Both the position numbers and the translations under genes were made by a program. Positions 8,469 through 18,056 of a stretch of 64,000 nt of DNA are shown piece by piece. The stretch comes from Austwickia chelonae NBRC 105200 (GTDB lineage Bacteria > Actinomycetota > Actinomycetes > Actinomycetales > Dermatophilaceae). The DNA is taken from the NCBI RefSeq assembly GCF_000298175.1, contig NZ_BAGZ01000004.1, positions 94,328-158,327 on the forward strand, read 5' to 3'. The notes under the pieces were generated by a model. That model saw nothing but the letters and a program-made list of their open reading frames with translations. It did no database searches and had not been told where the DNA came from. Every line of letters begins with the position of its first letter. The first letter of the stretch is position 1.

Positions 8469-9548
8469 ATGCCGGACATCGCTGGGACGCCTGGTGGACG
8501 GGGCCCGACGTCGGACTGGCCCGGTGTGCGCCTGCACGTCGTGACGGGGAAGGGCGGCACCGGGAAGACGACGGTGGCGGCCGCGTTGGCCCTGGCGTTG
8601 GCCAGTCTGGGGCGCCGGGTGCTTCTGGCGGAGGTGGAGGGGCGTCAGGGGTTCAGCCAGGCGTTGGACGTGCCGCCGTTGCCGTGCACCGAGCGGTTGA
8701 TGTTGAAGGTGTCCGGTGGTGGGGAGATGTGGGGGTTGGCGGTCGACGCGAAGGCAGCCCTGGTGGAGTACCTGGAGCTCTTCTACCACCTGGGTCGGGC
8801 GGGTCGGGCCTTGGAGAAGGTGGGGGCCATCGATTTCGCGACGACGATCGCGCCGGGGGTCCGGGACGTCCTGTTGATCGGGAAGGTCTACGAGGCGGCG
8901 CGGCGGCGGGCTGATCGGCCGTTGCCGGACGGTTCGCCGGACTGGCATTACGACGCGGTCGTTCTGGATGCCCCGCCGACGGGGCGGGTGGGGCGTTTCC
9001 TGGGGGTGAACCAGGAGGTTGCCGATCTGGCGAAGGTGGGTCCGATCCGTAGTCAGGCCGATTCGATCACGAAGTTGTTGCGTTCGGGGTCGTGTGCGGT
9101 GCATCTGGTGACTCTGTTGGAGGAGATGCCGGTGCAGGAGGCGGTGGATGCGGTCGCCGAGCTGCGGGCCGCGGGGCTTCCGTTGGGGGCGGTGGTGGTG
9201 AATCAGGCCCGTGATCCGTTGTTGGCGCCGCAGGAGTTGGCGCAGTTGTCCGAGGGGCGGGTCGACCGGGAGGCCTTGTCCCGGGTGTTGTCGGCGTCGT
9301 CGGCGTGGCCGGGCCCGTTGCCCGGTGAGTCGGTCGACGGGGTGGAGGGGTGGTCGGCCGGTTCGATGGAGGCGCTGGTGGCGCAGGGTGTGGCTCATGC
9401 GGACCGGATGCGTCTGGAGAACGAGCAGTTCGCCGTGGTGGAGTCCTTGGGGCGTCCGGTCTATGTGTTGCCTCCGCTGCGGGAGGGGATGGACGCGACG
9501 GGTATCCGGGTGCTTGCGCAGGAACTGGCTGATCAGGCGTCCTGGTGA
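8469..9548 (+). CDS. ArsA/Get3-family ATPase, first of a pair
   Basis: Deviant-Walker ATPase of the ArsA/Get3 (SIMIBI) family, 359 residues, orthologous by position to Rv3679. The P-loop GKGGTGKTT is at residues 27-35 and the switch region at VVLDAPPTGR. No arsenite-binding Cys triad is visible and there is no arsB nearby, so arsenic transport is unlikely; in actinobacteria these paired ATPases have no settled role. The ATG at 8469 gives a short 15-residue leader before the core. The second ATPase starts 16 bases after its stop. The mycobacterial pair forms a complex, which makes a heterodimer plausible here. Confidence 0.88.
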   Translation: MPDIAGTPGGRGPTSDWPGVRLHVVTGKGGTGKTTVAAALALALASLGRRVLLAEVEGRQGFSQALDVPPLPCTERLMLKVSGGGEMWGLAVDAKAALVEYLELFYHLGRAGRALEKVGAIDFATTIAPGVRDVLLIGKVYEAARRRADRPLPDGSPDWHYDAVVLDAPPTGRVGRFLGVNQEVADLAKVGPIRSQADSITKLLRSGSCAVHLVTLLEEMPVQEAVDAVAELRAAGLPLGAVVVNQARDPLLAPQELAQLSEGRVDREALSRVLSASSAWPGPLPGESVDGVEGWSAGSMEALVAQGVAHADRMRLENEQFAVVESLGRPVYVLPPLREGMDATGIRVLAQELADQASW

Positions 9549-9564
9549 GAGAGGTGGTGGGGTG

Positions 9565-10809
9565 ATGGTGTCCGGGTCGCGGGTCGCGGATCATGGGGCG
9601 GCGCGTCCCGGTCATCGGGGCGGCCGGTCGGGTCGGGCCGGGGAGTCGTCGCCGGCTTTGGACGTCGATGCCCTGTTGGACGACCGGGGGACGCGGATCA
9701 TCGTGTGCTGTGGGGCCGGTGGTGTGGGGAAGACGACGACGGCGGCGGCTTTGGGCTTGCGGGCCGCGGAGCGGGGGCGTCGCGCGGTGGTGTTGACGAT
9801 CGATCCGGCGCGGCGGTTGGCGCAGTCCTTGGGTCTGGCCGAGTTGGACAACAGTCCGCGGGTGGTGCCGGGGGTCGACCGGTCGTCGGGTGGGTCCCTG
9901 GACGCGATGATGTTGGACATGAAGCGGACCTTCGACGAGGTCGTGCAGGCGCATGCGAAGCCGGAGAAGGCCGAGCAGATCCTCGCGAATCCCTTCTACC
10001 AGGCGTTGTCGAGTTCGTTCGCGGGGACGCAGGAGTACATGGCGATGGAGAAGTTGGGGCAGCTCCACGACCGGCGGGACGAGGCGGGTAGGCCGTTCTG
10101 GGATCTGGTGGTGGTGGATACTCCGCCGAGTCGGTCGGCCCTGGATTTCCTGGATGCTCCGGAGCGGTTGGGCAGTTTCCTGGACGGGCGGTTCATCCGG
10201 TTGATGATGGCTCCGGCGAAGGCCGGTGGCCGGGCTTACCTGCGGTTCGTGCAGGCGGGGATGTCGGCGACGGCGAGTGCGTTGTCGAAGATCCTGGGTG
10301 CGCAGATGTTGCATGACGTGCAGACGTTGGTGGCGGCTCTGGACACGGTTTTCGGGGGTTTCCGGGAGCGGGCGACGCACACCTATGCCTTGTTGCAGGA
10401 CGAGGGGACGGCTTTCGTGGTGGTGGCTTCGCCGGAGCGGGATGCGTTGCGGGAGGCCGGTTATTTCATCGATCGGTTGGCGGCCGACGGGATGCCTTTG
10501 GCGGGGGTGGTGGTGAATCGGATGGCTCGGGTGGAGGTGTCCTTGTCCGCGGATGCCGCTGATCGGGCGGCGGATCGGTTGGAGGCGGTTCCGGAGTCGG
10601 ACGAGGTCCGTCGGTTGGCTGCGGCGTTGTTGCGTCTGCAGGCGATGCAGGACGAGGTGACGACGCGGCAGCAGGCGGCGACCCGTCATCTGGCGGAGGG
10701 GCATCCGGGGGTGCCGATGGTGCAGGTGCCTTCGGCTGCGGTGGATGTCCACGATCTGGGTGCGCTGCGGCGGATCGGGGTGGATCTGGCGGCGGGGGCT
10801 GGGGCGTGA
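9565..10809 (+). CDS. ArsA/Get3-family ATPase, second of a pair
   Basis: Second ArsA-type ATPase, 414 residues, position-equivalent to Rv3680. P-loop GAGGVGKTT at 50-58; the ATPase core continues with TIDPARRLAQSL and the switch segment VVVDTPPSRSALDF. Unlike the first copy it has the IDPA motif typical of Get3/ArsA and a longer helical middle (about 140-260, rich in Met and Leu), where a hydrophobic client could bind. Starts are close together (GTG 9562, ATG 9565); I chose the ATG. It is convergent with whiB4, with only 21 bases between the stops. Confidence 0.88.
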   Translation: MVSGSRVADHGAARPGHRGGRSGRAGESSPALDVDALLDDRGTRIIVCCGAGGVGKTTTAAALGLRAAERGRRAVVLTIDPARRLAQSLGLAELDNSPRVVPGVDRSSGGSLDAMMLDMKRTFDEVVQAHAKPEKAEQILANPFYQALSSSFAGTQEYMAMEKLGQLHDRRDEAGRPFWDLVVVDTPPSRSALDFLDAPERLGSFLDGRFIRLMMAPAKAGGRAYLRFVQAGMSATASALSKILGAQMLHDVQTLVAALDTVFGGFRERATHTYALLQDEGTAFVVVASPERDALREAGYFIDRLAADGMPLAGVVVNRMARVEVSLSADAADRAADRLEAVPESDEVRRLAAALLRLQAMQDEVTTRQQAATRHLAEGHPGVPMVQVPSAAVDVHDLGALRRIGVDLAAGAGA

Positions 10810-10830
10810 CGGTCCGGGGTGTGCGGAGGG

Positions 10831-11148
10831 TCAGGCGGTGGCGCGGTTCTGCCGGTCGGCTTCGAAGAGCATCCGGAAGGAGGGGATGTTGGGGTGTCGA
10901 CGCAGCATGGCTCGGCGTTCTCGTTCGGTCATGCCGCCCCAGACCCCGAATTCGGTGCGGTTGTCGAGGGCGTCCGCGAGGCATTCGGCGATGACGGGGC
11001 ACCGTTGGCAGATCTGTTTGGCCTGCTGTTGGGCTGCCCCTTGCACGAAGAGTGCGTCGGGTGCTGATGCCCGGCAGGCTGCCAGGGGTGTCCACTCGAC
11101 TATCCAGTTGGTCTGTGGCGTGTGCTGTTCTTGGGCGACTGTGCTCAC
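10831..11148 (-). CDS. whiB4: WhiB-family iron-sulfur redox regulator, WhiB4 type
   Basis: Small 4Fe-4S DNA-binding regulator. With the GTG at 11148 the protein has 105 residues and the four cluster cysteines at 25, 47, 50 and 56 (C-x21-C-x2-C-x5-C). The turn GVWGG is followed by TERERRAMLRR, the basic DNA-binding helix. The DNRTEFGVWGGMTERERR stretch and the neighbouring ponA2 and ArsA genes point to WhiB4, which in M. tuberculosis senses oxygen and redox stress. An ATG at 11238 would add 30 residues including CANCHH; it has a G-rich run too close to the start to be a normal ribosome site, so I prefer 11148. Confidence 0.88.
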   Translation of the reverse strand: MSTVAQEQHTPQTNWIVEWTPLAACRASAPDALFVQGAAQQQAKQICQRCPVIAECLADALDNRTEFGVWGGMTERERRAMLRRHPNIPSFRMLFEADRQNRATA

Positions 11149-11383
11149 CGTTTGCCTACCCTTGCCCGGGCCTGCTCTGGTCAGGCCGCCGACATGATGA
11201 CAATTTGCACAGTAGGAACCCTGATGTGCCGTGCCCATCCCCCTAAAGAACCTACCCTTGTGGTCATAAAGAACTAGTCACTCGATGTAATCGGTTCCAT
11301 CCTTCGGTGGAATCCTTTGCGGTTAACTGGCCGAGAACGCTTGTTGATCATGGATACTCAACGGGCGACGCGCATACTGGCCC

Positions 11384-11431
11384 ACTGTGCCCCATGTCGG
11401 CCCGCCTCCACGCGTTGACATGGGGCACAGT
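11384..11431. promoter_or_regulatory. Perfect 15-bp inverted repeat in the whiB4-ponA2 divergent region
   Basis: ACTGTGCCCCATGTC (11384-11398) and its exact reverse complement (11417-11431) flank an 18-base spacer, 120 bases before the ponA2 start. No T-run follows, and the genes on both sides are transcribed away from it, so it is not a plain terminator. It could be a two-site operator, or a hairpin in the ponA2 leader if transcription starts upstream. The rest of the 11149-11550 gap holds no gene that I can support. Confidence 0.6.
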
Positions 11432-11550
11432 TGGGACTACTTCGGGCAAAGTCTTTCCGGCCTGCGGGGCCCAGAAGGTACGCGATTCGTTACCCGCCCG
11501 GAAGGGGTCTCCTGCGTTCCCGCCTCCCCCACCCACGTACCCTTGACCAT

Positions 11551-14046
11551 ATGCAGCGCCGTGCCACCCGGTTCACCAACGTCCTCAATCTCATGGGCGC
11601 TTTCCTCGCCGCGTCAGTGGTCATGGGGTTCCTAGCCGCCGGCTTGGCGATCCCTCTGGTCGGCGGAGCCGGCGCCACGACCAAACTGGCCATCGGCACC
11701 TTCGAAGCACTGCCCAGCCAACTGACCACACCCGCCATCGCCCAGCAGACCCGCATCCTGGCCGCCGACGGCACCGAGCTGGCCACCCTCTTCAACGAGA
11801 ACCGCTCCGTGGTCCCCCTGTCCCAGGTCTCCCCGATGATGCACAAGGCACAGGTCGCCATCGAGGACGAACGTTTCTACGAGCACGGCGGCGTCGACGT
11901 CCGCGGACTCATGCGCGCCTTCGTCTCGACGATGCGCGGCGACAAACAGGGCGCCTCCACCATCACCCAGCAGTACGTACGGCAGTCCTTGATCACGAAT
12001 GCGCTGCGCAATGACAACCACGACGCCGCGGCCGCCGCCGAGCAGCGCAACGGCGTCTCCGGCATCATCCGCAAGCTCAAAGAGGCGAAGTACGCCATCG
12101 AGATCGAGAAGAAGATGAGCAAGGAACAGATCCTCGAGGGGTATCTGAACCTGGTCTTCTACGGCGCGAACTCCTACGGCGTGGAGGCCGCCGCCCAGCG
12201 CTACTTCAGCATCCCGGCGAAAAACCTCACCCTGGCCCAGTCCGCGATGATCGCCGGAATGGCCCAGCAGCCCACCGCGTACAACCCGCTGATCTACCCC
12301 CAGGCGGCCCTGAACCGCCGCAACGCCGTGCTGGACCGCATGGCCGCCGGGAACTTCGTCACCAAGGACGAGGCCGCCGAGGCCAAGGAGTCCCCGCTGG
12401 GGCTCAAGCCGCAGGACATCAAGACCTCCTGCGAATCGGCCGTCGACAAGTGGGTCTGCCTCTACGTGAAGTCCTGGTTGAAGAAGAATGTGCCCGCCCT
12501 GGGCGCCAACGAGGCCGAGCGGGAGAGCCGGCTGATGCACGGCGGGCTGACCATCCAGACCACCTTCGACATGAAACTCCTCAAGGAGAGCCGCCGCATC
12601 CTGACCGAATGGGTCCCGCCCAGCCAGGACAAGGAGGTCGGCAGCGCCTCCGCCGTCGTCGAACCGGGCACCGGGAAGGTGCTCGCCATCTCGCAGAGTT
12701 CGCAGCCCGGCAAGGAACTCATCTGGTCGGTCGACCATGAGTACGGCTCCTCCAGTGGCTTCCAGATCGGTTCGACCGCGAAGATGTACGCCGTCGTCGA
12801 AGCACTCAAGCAGGGAATGACCGCGAGCTCCTCGGTGAACTCCGCACCCAGCGGGACGGTGTACAACCAGGCCCGTTTCCGCGCCGCCGAGTGCAAGGCC
12901 ATGGGTGGCCCCTGGCCGGTGCACAACGTGGAGGGTTCGGCCAGCGGAAATATGTCCATCCGGGCGGCGACCGTCGCCTCGGTGAACACCGCCTTCGCCG
13001 ACCTGGCCACCAAGATCGGGGTGTGCAAGCAGAAGGCCACCATGAAGGACATGGGCCTGCACACCGGCAACGGCAAGCCCTACGGTGACTTCTCCCCCAG
13101 CATCATCCTGGGCGCGAACAATGCCTCCCCGCTGACGATGGCGGCCTCCTATGCCACCCTCGCCGCGAACGGCAAGTACTGCGAGCCCTACCCGGTCGAG
13201 TCGGTCACCCAGCACGACGGCAAGAAGCTCCCCCTGCGGATCGGTCAGTGCCGTGACTCCGGAGTGAGCGCCAAGGTCGCCCAGGACACCACCGACATCC
13301 TCAAGGGCGTCGTCTCCCCGAACAACCTCTCCGAGGGCCGGGATTCCGCCGCCAAGACCGGAACCTCCGACGGCAACGCCCAGACCTGGATGGTGGGTTA
13401 CACCCCGCAGCGCTCCGCCGCGGTGTGGACCGGCCGTCCCAACAACAACAAGTCCATGCAGGGCATCCGCATCGGCAGCCGCTACTGGGGCAACCCGTAC
13501 GGTGGCACGCTCTCGGGGCCCTCGTGGAAGAAGATCATGGACGCCGCCCACGTCGGACTTCCCAAAGCCCAGTTCAGCGGTTCGGCAGCCCATTCGAACA
13601 ACCGGGTGGCGGTGCCCACCGTGACCGGGTCCTCCGAGGAGGACGCGAAGAAGACCCTCGAGGCAGCCGGCTTCAAGGTCACGGTCTCCTCCCAGAAGGA
13701 GACCACCACCGAGGTCGAACCGGGCACCGTGGCCCGCACCGATCCGCCGGCCGGCACCCAGATCAACAAGGGTGAGACGGTGAGCATCATCCTCGCCGCC
13801 GGCGGGGCACCGAAGCCGTCGGCCAGCGCCTCGGCCCGTCCGGGAGCGCCGGGAGCCCGTCCCGACGGCGCCGCCGGTGGCGGTGCGGCCGGTGGCGGTG
13901 CGGCCGGTGCCCCGGGCGCTCCTGGAGCTCCCGGAGGCGGCGGACGGGCCGGTATCGCCGGGGTTCCGCCCGGTGGCGCGGCCCCTGTGCCGGGGAGGCC
14001 GGCAGCTCCTGCGGCTCCGCCGCCCCCGCCGGTTCCGGTTCGCTGA
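11551..14046 (+). CDS. ponA2: Class A penicillin-binding protein with PASTA domain
   Basis: Bifunctional peptidoglycan synthase, 831 residues. A membrane helix lies at about 12-40. The glycosyltransferase domain shows IEDERFYEHGG (104-114) and GASTITQQ (134-141). The transpeptidase domain carries the active Ser408 in GSTAK (SxxK), SVN at 477-479 and KTG at 602-604. One PASTA domain follows (about 687-750), then an 80-residue Gly/Ala/Pro-rich tail of low complexity. The ATG at 11551 puts the membrane anchor at the N-terminus; there is no clear ribosome site, so translation may be leaderless. Divergent from whiB4, as Rv3682 is from Rv3681c. Confidence 0.95.
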   Translation: MQRRATRFTNVLNLMGAFLAASVVMGFLAAGLAIPLVGGAGATTKLAIGTFEALPSQLTTPAIAQQTRILAADGTELATLFNENRSVVPLSQVSPMMHKAQVAIEDERFYEHGGVDVRGLMRAFVSTMRGDKQGASTITQQYVRQSLITNALRNDNHDAAAAAEQRNGVSGIIRKLKEAKYAIEIEKKMSKEQILEGYLNLVFYGANSYGVEAAAQRYFSIPAKNLTLAQSAMIAGMAQQPTAYNPLIYPQAALNRRNAVLDRMAAGNFVTKDEAAEAKESPLGLKPQDIKTSCESAVDKWVCLYVKSWLKKNVPALGANEAERESRLMHGGLTIQTTFDMKLLKESRRILTEWVPPSQDKEVGSASAVVEPGTGKVLAISQSSQPGKELIWSVDHEYGSSSGFQIGSTAKMYAVVEALKQGMTASSSVNSAPSGTVYNQARFRAAECKAMGGPWPVHNVEGSASGNMSIRAATVASVNTAFADLATKIGVCKQKATMKDMGLHTGNGKPYGDFSPSIILGANNASPLTMAASYATLAANGKYCEPYPVESVTQHDGKKLPLRIGQCRDSGVSAKVAQDTTDILKGVVSPNNLSEGRDSAAKTGTSDGNAQTWMVGYTPQRSAAVWTGRPNNNKSMQGIRIGSRYWGNPYGGTLSGPSWKKIMDAAHVGLPKAQFSGSAAHSNNRVAVPTVTGSSEEDAKKTLEAAGFKVTVSSQKETTTEVEPGTVARTDPPAGTQINKGETVSIILAAGGAPKPSASASARPGAPGARPDGAAGGGAAGGGAAGAPGAPGAPGGGGRAGIAGVPPGGAAPVPGRPAAPAAPPPPPVPVR

Positions 14047-14070
14047 CCGGGCGGAGAGTCCTTCATCACG

Positions 14071-14111
14071 CCGGTGGCCCTGACGGATATGTCGTCCGTC
14101 AGGGCCACCGG
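14071..14111 (+). terminator. Strong hairpin after ponA2
   Basis: A perfect 17-bp stem with a 7-base loop begins 25 bases after the ponA2 stop (CCGGTGGCCCTGACGGA and its complement). There is no T-run, which is common for actinobacterial terminators. It separates ponA2 from the metallophosphoesterase gene. Confidence 0.75.
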
Positions 14112-14176
14112 TATGTCGGCGACCGTAGGGCGGGCGGGTCACCTTGTTCCTGGCTTCTCTGGGAGGATATGAGGCG

Positions 14177-15106
14177 ATGAACACCTTGACGAAGACGGCC
14201 CTGTCCGTGGTGGGCGCAGGCGTCTCCTGCCTGGCCTATGCCTCACTCATCGAACGCAATGCCTTTGTGGTGCGCGAACGTTCGGCTCCGGTGCTTCCGC
14301 CCGGCGCCCGACCACTACGGATCCTCCAGGTGTCCGACATCCACCTGATGCCCGGGCAGCGCCGGAAGATCGCCTGGATCAAGGAACTGGCCCGACTACG
14401 CCCCGACATGGTGGTGAACACCGGCGACAACCTGTCCCATCCGCAGTCGGTCGAGCCGCTCCTGGAGGCGATGGCGCCCTTCCTCGACCTGCCCGGGGCC
14501 TTCGTCCTGGGGTCGAACGACTACTTCGCCCCGCGGCCGAAGAACCCGGCGATCTACCTGCGCCACCGATTGCGCATGCCCACCACCGCGCGGCTGCCCA
14601 CCGACGAATTGGTCGCCGGGTTGCGTTCCCAGGGGTGGCTGGATCTCAACAATGTGCGCAGCCGGGTGGAGATCGCCGGGCTCGACCTGGAGCTGATCGG
14701 GGTCGACGACCCGCACATCCAGCTCGACCGCTACGACCGGGTGGCCGGGCCGGCCGACCCGTCGGCCGATCTGACCATCGGGGTGGTGCACGCCCCGTAC
14801 CAGCGTGTTCTCAACGCGATGACCCGGGACGGCGCGGGGATGATCATCGCCGGGCACACCCACGGCGGGCAGATCGCGATGCCTTTCCTGGGGGCATTGG
14901 TCACCAACTGCGATCTCGACCGTCGTCGGGCCAAGGGGATGTCGCGGTGGTGGCCCGGGGCGAACGGGGCGCCCGACCGTGAGGCCCCGGAGAGCGCCGC
15001 CTGGATGCACGTCTCCGCAGGTTTGGGCACATCTCCTTATGCGCCAGCAAGATTCGCCTGCCGACCTGAGGCGACCCTGCTGACCTTGACTCCCCGCGAC
15101 CGCTGA
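14177..15106 (+). CDS. Calcineurin-like metallophosphoesterase (YaeI/YkuE type)
   Basis: Metallophosphoesterase of 309 residues, position-equivalent to Rv3683. An N-terminal hydrophobic segment (about 5-24) may anchor or export it. The metal-binding motifs are in order: VSDIHL, NTGDN, GSND (replacing the usual GNHD), and AGHTHGGQ; a VVHAP strand precedes the last. Relatives include E. coli YaeI, a membrane-associated phosphodiesterase; the substrate is unknown here. The GNHD to GSND change removes the His that usually assists catalysis. The ATG at 14177 has GGAGGATATGAGG upstream. It is followed by the tRNA-Pro gene. Confidence 0.85.
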   Translation: MNTLTKTALSVVGAGVSCLAYASLIERNAFVVRERSAPVLPPGARPLRILQVSDIHLMPGQRRKIAWIKELARLRPDMVVNTGDNLSHPQSVEPLLEAMAPFLDLPGAFVLGSNDYFAPRPKNPAIYLRHRLRMPTTARLPTDELVAGLRSQGWLDLNNVRSRVEIAGLDLELIGVDDPHIQLDRYDRVAGPADPSADLTIGVVHAPYQRVLNAMTRDGAGMIIAGHTHGGQIAMPFLGALVTNCDLDRRRAKGMSRWWPGANGAPDREAPESAAWMHVSAGLGTSPYAPARFACRPEATLLTLTPRDR

Positions 15107-15223
15107 GGAGCGATCTGGACGCCCGCTCATCCCCGATTCGGAAGATCAATGCCTGATCGGCTAACATGAGTCGTCGCCGGTTCCTCCTAGGGTCAACCTG
15201 GGTCAGCACCCGGCGACCAGCCA

Positions 15224-15301
<78 letters not shown>

Positions 15302-15382
15302 CATTTTCCCAGGTCAAGTCGCTCTAACCGAGCAGTCACCCTCGGGCTCTGGACCGAAGTACAGCAGTAGCCAAGCGGCTCA

Positions 15383-15900
15383 TCAGTCCAACGCCTCCCC
15401 CAGCCGACGACGCGCATCCCTCGTGGCATTCGAGGATGCCTTGGCATAGACCTCCATCGTGACAGCAATTGGTATGCCGCAGGACCCACATGATGGCTCG
15501 GGGGTGGACGTCGAAGTCGACCAAGAGCGTCGCGCGTGTACGCCGGGCGTCGTGGACATTCACGTTCCGCGCGCCCGGCCGCCGAACAGCGAGCGGTAAA
15601 GGCCCGGTTGAGCGAGCGGGAGTCGATCGGCGTTCCGTACTGTCCGGTGAACACGAGCGACGGGCCACGGGGCTTGCCCCGCCAGGCGATCCCGGCATCG
15701 CGGCGCTCCTCCTGCAGCAATCTCCGAGCCTCCAGCAGGCGGGCGACGATATCTGGGCAGAGACGAGTCCGAGACTTCGATCTTGGTCTCGCACCAGAGC
15801 AGTTCGCAGTCCACCCGCTGCAGCTGCCGCTCGATCACCGGCCCCCGAGTCGAGGTCGATGGCCTCCCACGTCAGCCCGAGCATCTCGCCCTGCTGGCCA
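15383..15900 (-). pseudogene. Broken tyrosine integrase (C-terminal part, frameshifted)
   Basis: Recognisable integrase pieces lie in order on the minus strand but in different frames. GEMLGLTWEAIDLD is the usual start of the catalytic domain. GPSLVFTGQYGTPID with SRSLNRAF comes from the middle, VHDARRTRATLLVD holds the HxxR-type motif, and the tail AVTMEVYAKASS with its catalytic Tyr ends in DARRRLGEALD and a TGA at 15383-15385. At least two frameshifts are needed to join them, and the N-terminal DNA-binding half is missing. The gene lies right next to the tRNA attachment site, as expected of the element's own integrase. Confidence 0.8.
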
Positions 15901-16134
15901 CAGCCATCGCCTGCGCTCTCATCTCAGCTTCCCTCCTATCGGCTAGCTATCCCTCAGACGCTAAGGCAGCCGCCAACGTAGGCGTGGCATTTCTACGCTA
16001 TGCGACCGCACCCAGTCATGCCTAGTGTTACGTCGAGCAGGCGTCGGATGTCGGGCCTCGTCATTCATGAAGCAGCCACCGCGTACTCCGCATCCAACAA
16101 AGTAATTTTCGCGCTAGCGACGGCCTAGCCATAC

Positions 16135-17676
16135 TCAGGATGGCAGCAACCCTAATGCGGGCCCCCACAAATCGTCTACCTTCTCAGGAAAAACATCGCA
16201 CCACAAAGAAATGAAAGCTCGAGCCACAGTAGTTTCAGGCAGTAAGTCAAGATCCTCCCCCACTTGAGCGAAAATCAAATGGGGATCCCTATTAGTATTA
16301 CTCCTATTCATGATAGAGGCACGCACTTTCGACTGGAAATGGGTGTCGAGCATTAGTCTTTGCGTCAGCTTTCCCAGCAAGTTCATACCATCTTCTAAGT
16401 TATTAGAGATGTCAAAAAAGATTGCCGACTCCGGATGGAAATCACCCGGACCGAAAGTCAAATCCGCACCCACCCTGTCGCCAAACGACACCTGTTTCGA
16501 CTCGAAATTAGGCTGGACTCGCTTGTCGCCGTCGACAAGGGCAATAGCAGGAAAAGTTGATGTTGGATTCGCATTATGGAAGCGCGTGTGCTCCTTAGCG
16601 GAATCCGCACCACCCACCTTATGAATTTCGATCGATTGCAGCCTCACACCCTTTCTAGAAACCAGACTCCGCAAAGTGACCTCCGCCAAGAGCTCATCGA
16701 AACTATCTTCGGTAAAGACCGCCGCTTCGCAGGAAACCTCACCTGTCAATGTCCGAAGTGCCTCCACATCAAGCTTCCCCTGCGTGATTTTCCCTCGATA
16801 GCAGGACCAAATCGCATCGCCAGGAAGTGGTTCAAGTGCCGCATTCGAATGCGTCGTAAAAATCACCTGACTTGACTTACGCTTAGCTACTTCAATCAAG
16901 TATTCTACAAGTCGTCTGACCGCAACGGGATGGAGTCCATTCTCAATCTCCTCTATCAACATAAGGCAATCGTTCGGTGCCGCCTCAATCTGGCCCACGA
17001 TTCTAATAATACTCGCCTCCCCCGCGCCGAAATGGAACTCTGAGTACCCAAGGTCAGGCTTTCCCTCGTCGCGCATAGCAAAAATCTCGGCAATTCCAGA
17101 ATTAGCACTCACAGTCAGATACTTATCCGCCGGCTTCCCCAGAATTTTCTGAACGGCATCGATTACTGGCTGCTCAAAGACTTTCTCACTGTCGCTCTGA
17201 AAATCTGCGCCAACAAATTTACGAAGATCCTTGCGCTCGCTTGCCGGCAAGGTTCTATTTATCCCAATAACCACGACCGAACGCTTGAGTGCATCCCGAT
17301 TCCATTTCGCCTTGAGATAGCTCGCCGTTCTATTTACCTGCGTACCGAGCTGAGATGACTGCCCCTGAGAGTCAAGAACAGAATATTCGATCTTCCAGTC
17401 ACACATCGACTCGTCATATCGACCGCTTTTTGCAAAAAATCGCCGCGGGAGGACGTCTTTATAAATGAGGCCAGCCGCACCCAGGATTGTGGTCTTGCCT
17501 GCCCCATTGGGTCCGATGAGCGCAGTTACTGGGAAATCAAAACGAATGGACGCCTCAGTGAAGCTTCGTATCTTTACGAGTCGCATCGACTTAAGATATT
17601 TCGAATACTGCTCCTTACGCACCCGCTCAAGGAGCGCATTAATCGTGGACCCGCGTATTTCAGAACTACTGCTCAT
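16135..17676 (-). CDS. OLD-like AAA/ABC ATPase with C-terminal TOPRIM-like nuclease domain
   Basis: Protein of 513 residues with an ABC/SMC-type ATPase and a probable TOPRIM nuclease domain, as in the OLD family that includes anti-phage nucleases. The Walker A motif GPNGAGKTT is at 55-63, a signature-like FGAGEAS at 216-222, and Walker B LMLIEEIENGLHP at 238-250, with a switch His at 276. The likely TOPRIM residues are Glu323 (FTEDSFDE) and Asp382/Asp384 (VDGDK). Its base composition is well below that of the neighbours, and it sits in an integrated element, both signs of transfer. The ATG at 17676 has GAGAGGGTGG upstream. A partner gene such as the helicase of Gabija is not seen. Phage defence is an inference. 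Confidence 0.78.
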   Translation of the reverse strand: MSSSSEIRGSTINALLERVRKEQYSKYLKSMRLVKIRSFTEASIRFDFPVTALIGPNGAGKTTILGAAGLIYKDVLPRRFFAKSGRYDESMCDWKIEYSVLDSQGQSSQLGTQVNRTASYLKAKWNRDALKRSVVVIGINRTLPASERKDLRKFVGADFQSDSEKVFEQPVIDAVQKILGKPADKYLTVSANSGIAEIFAMRDEGKPDLGYSEFHFGAGEASIIRIVGQIEAAPNDCLMLIEEIENGLHPVAVRRLVEYLIEVAKRKSSQVIFTTHSNAALEPLPGDAIWSCYRGKITQGKLDVEALRTLTGEVSCEAAVFTEDSFDELLAEVTLRSLVSRKGVRLQSIEIHKVGGADSAKEHTRFHNANPTSTFPAIALVDGDKRVQPNFESKQVSFGDRVGADLTFGPGDFHPESAIFFDISNNLEDGMNLLGKLTQRLMLDTHFQSKVRASIMNRSNTNRDPHLIFAQVGEDLDLLPETTVARAFISLWCDVFPEKVDDLWGPALGLLPS

Positions 17677-18056
17677 AGCCCACCCTCTCAGTCGTCTGTC
17701 CACACTCCACCCCTCCCACAGAGAGACATACGGCCCTCGCATCAGAGGATCCAGCCTGGAAATGCGCTGACACCACCTCAAATATTCTCCCTTAACCGCT
17801 GGATAATTTCTCTCTTGCGACTCACAAACTTCAACTCGACGCGAAGCTCCGGTTCAACAGCTTCGCCAACCGTCGCCATCCGGGAGCAATACCCGTACGC
17901 CGAGGGCAGGACGCACGCTTCACGCTGCTGGATTCGCCTTCATCCTTCGCGTATCCCACCGCCGTGTAAGAGATTCAAGTCACAGGCATCCACCGAGCGA
18001 TCTGCGACACAGGGGCGGATCCTGGGAGAAATCTAGCTCAGATCTGGAGGAAACCA
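17677..18056. other. Gap between the nuclease gene and the lipoprotein gene
   Basis: About 380 bases inside the element. It contains only short frames on both strands, none with a convincing start or domain. The promoters of the two divergent flanking genes must lie here. Confidence 0.4.

Noticed and set aside
11632..14184. An 850-residue open frame on the minus strand
   Set aside because: It lies wholly antisense to ponA2, whose domains are unmistakable. Long antisense frames are common in high-GC DNA, and its translation has no recognisable domain.
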